Positions 63,485-64,000 of a stretch of DNA of 64,000 bases are shown piece after piece; positions within the stretch are counted from its first letter, which is position 1; each line of letters begins with the position of its first letter. The notes below the pieces were generated by a model. It searched no databases. It was not told where the DNA came from and was given only the letters and a program-made list of their open reading frames with translations. A program made the translations under genes and the position numbers. The stretch is from Bradyrhizobium sp. LTSP885 (GTDB lineage: Bacteria; Pseudomonadota; Alphaproteobacteria; Rhizobiales; Xanthobacteraceae): contig NZ_JYMT01000012.1 in NCBI RefSeq assembly GCF_000938305.1, positions 62,001 through 126,000 of the forward strand, given 5' to 3'.

Positions 63485-64000
63485 ACGATGGACAGTCGAA
63501 AGATTGAGTTCTTCTTCTCTGTGATCGAGAACGGAAACCTCAGCAGCGCGGCGCAATCGCTTCGGGTGTCGCAACCGACGCTCAGCCGTCAAATCCAGGC
63601 GATCGAAGAGGAATTCAATACGCCGTTGTTTGTACGCGGCGGTCGCAAAATGATGCTCACCGACGCCGGCAAACAACTGCATGAGGGGTTACAAAGCATC
63701 GAACGGCAAATGCGGCTGCTGAAGCACGACGTCGCGGCAGTTTCCGTTGAACCATCGGGCGAAGTAGCGTTTGGAATTCCGCCCTCGCCGCGCGGTCTGA
63801 TTGCGATTCCGCTCATCAGGGGCTTTAGCGTAGTTTATCCACGGATCGCAGTCCGTATCGTTGAGGAGACCAGCGGCCAGCTCCGCGATCTCATTGCCAA
63901 CGGAATGCTGGATGTCGCCATCATAAATACGAATGAGCCTCTGCATAGCGTCGACGCAAAACCTCTCGGTCGCGAACCAATGCTGCTCGTTGGCCCTCCC
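63485..64000 (+). CDS. LysR-family regulator, N-terminal part (cut by window end)
   Basis: 172 codons in view. Winged helix: FFFSVIENGNLSSAAQSLRV, SQPTLSRQIQAIEEEFNTPL. Effector domain begins VEPSGEVAFGIPPSPRGLIA and VVYPRIAVRIVEETSGQLRD. Start ATG 63485 with CTGGAG upstream. Divergent from the second Mo-hydroxylase operon (338 bp gap, AT-rich, with AAGTGTATACTTG near 63454), so probably its regulator. Confidence 0.92.

Noticed and set aside
1..64000. CRISPR array, prophage, toxin-antitoxin or rRNA
   Set aside because: No regularly spaced repeats, phage structural genes, recognisable toxin pairs or rRNA sequence were seen.

Overview
The window is GC-rich, densely coding DNA that reads as an alphaproteobacterium, most likely Bradyrhizobium or a close relative such as Rhodopseudomonas or Afipia. 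The basis is a phosphoketolase/acetate kinase pair beside a CBS-BON protein and a 'translational machinery' protein, the many Dpp, BMP and Liv-type ABC systems, and molybdenum hydroxylase operons. No database search was possible, so the taxon is inferred.

Layout. (1) 1-3.74 kb: end of phosphoketolase, ackA, then a convergent set (GNAT piece, eRF1-like protein, CBS-BON protein). (2) 4.3-14.25 kb, all minus strand: a cytoplasmic-looking penicillin-acylase-family enzyme, a GntR/FCD regulator, a class III (GSAM/beta-transaminase-like) aminotransferase and a complete Dpp-type peptide ABC transporter. One 14-bp operator-like sequence lies before the acylase and, inverted, before the aminotransferase, so this looks like one regulon. 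(3) 14.3-27.3 kb: a worn accessory stretch with the 3' fragment of tRNA-Gly(UCC), a second acylase cut short by a repeated sequence, a Tat-leader stub, a deleted amidase, and among these intact genes (PNPOx-like protein, MocR regulator, amidase, 7Fe ferredoxin with ferredoxin-NADP reductase, YggS, HxlR regulator, cupin). (4) 27.36-39.62 kb: LysR, UbiX, UbiD, AraC, three-subunit Mo-hydroxylase, acyl-CoA synthetase, enoyl-CoA hydratase-family protein and MFS carrier. This matches the hmf set for 2,5-furandicarboxylate and 2-furoate degradation. The Mo-subunit carries a fused CoxG-like domain. (5) 39.9-49.3 kb: tautomerase, GST/TetR pair with clear operators, a secreted protein, broken LysR and alanine dehydrogenase genes, an MFS carrier and a NylB-like serine hydrolase. 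Regions 4 and 5 lie between two direct copies of an initiator-tRNA 3' fragment (27.28 and 49.21 kb), a possible island boundary. (6) 49.3-64 kb: secreted 3-hydroxybutyrate-oligomer hydrolase, nucleoside hydrolase, BMP-type nucleoside ABC transporter, a LivK-like binding protein, and a second Mo-hydroxylase whose iron-sulfur subunit carries a CoxG-like domain, divergent from a LysR gene that runs off the window.

How the genes work together. Three catabolic modules each pair uptake, an activating or cleaving enzyme and a local regulator: amide/peptide (region 2), furan or aromatic acid (region 4), and nucleoside/heterocycle (region 6). The two Mo-hydroxylases both have CoxG-type SRPBCC domains, but fused to different subunits. 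The broken genes cluster in regions 3 and 5, next to tRNA fragments and a diverged 0.2-kb repeat, which suggests repeated insertion and deletion there.
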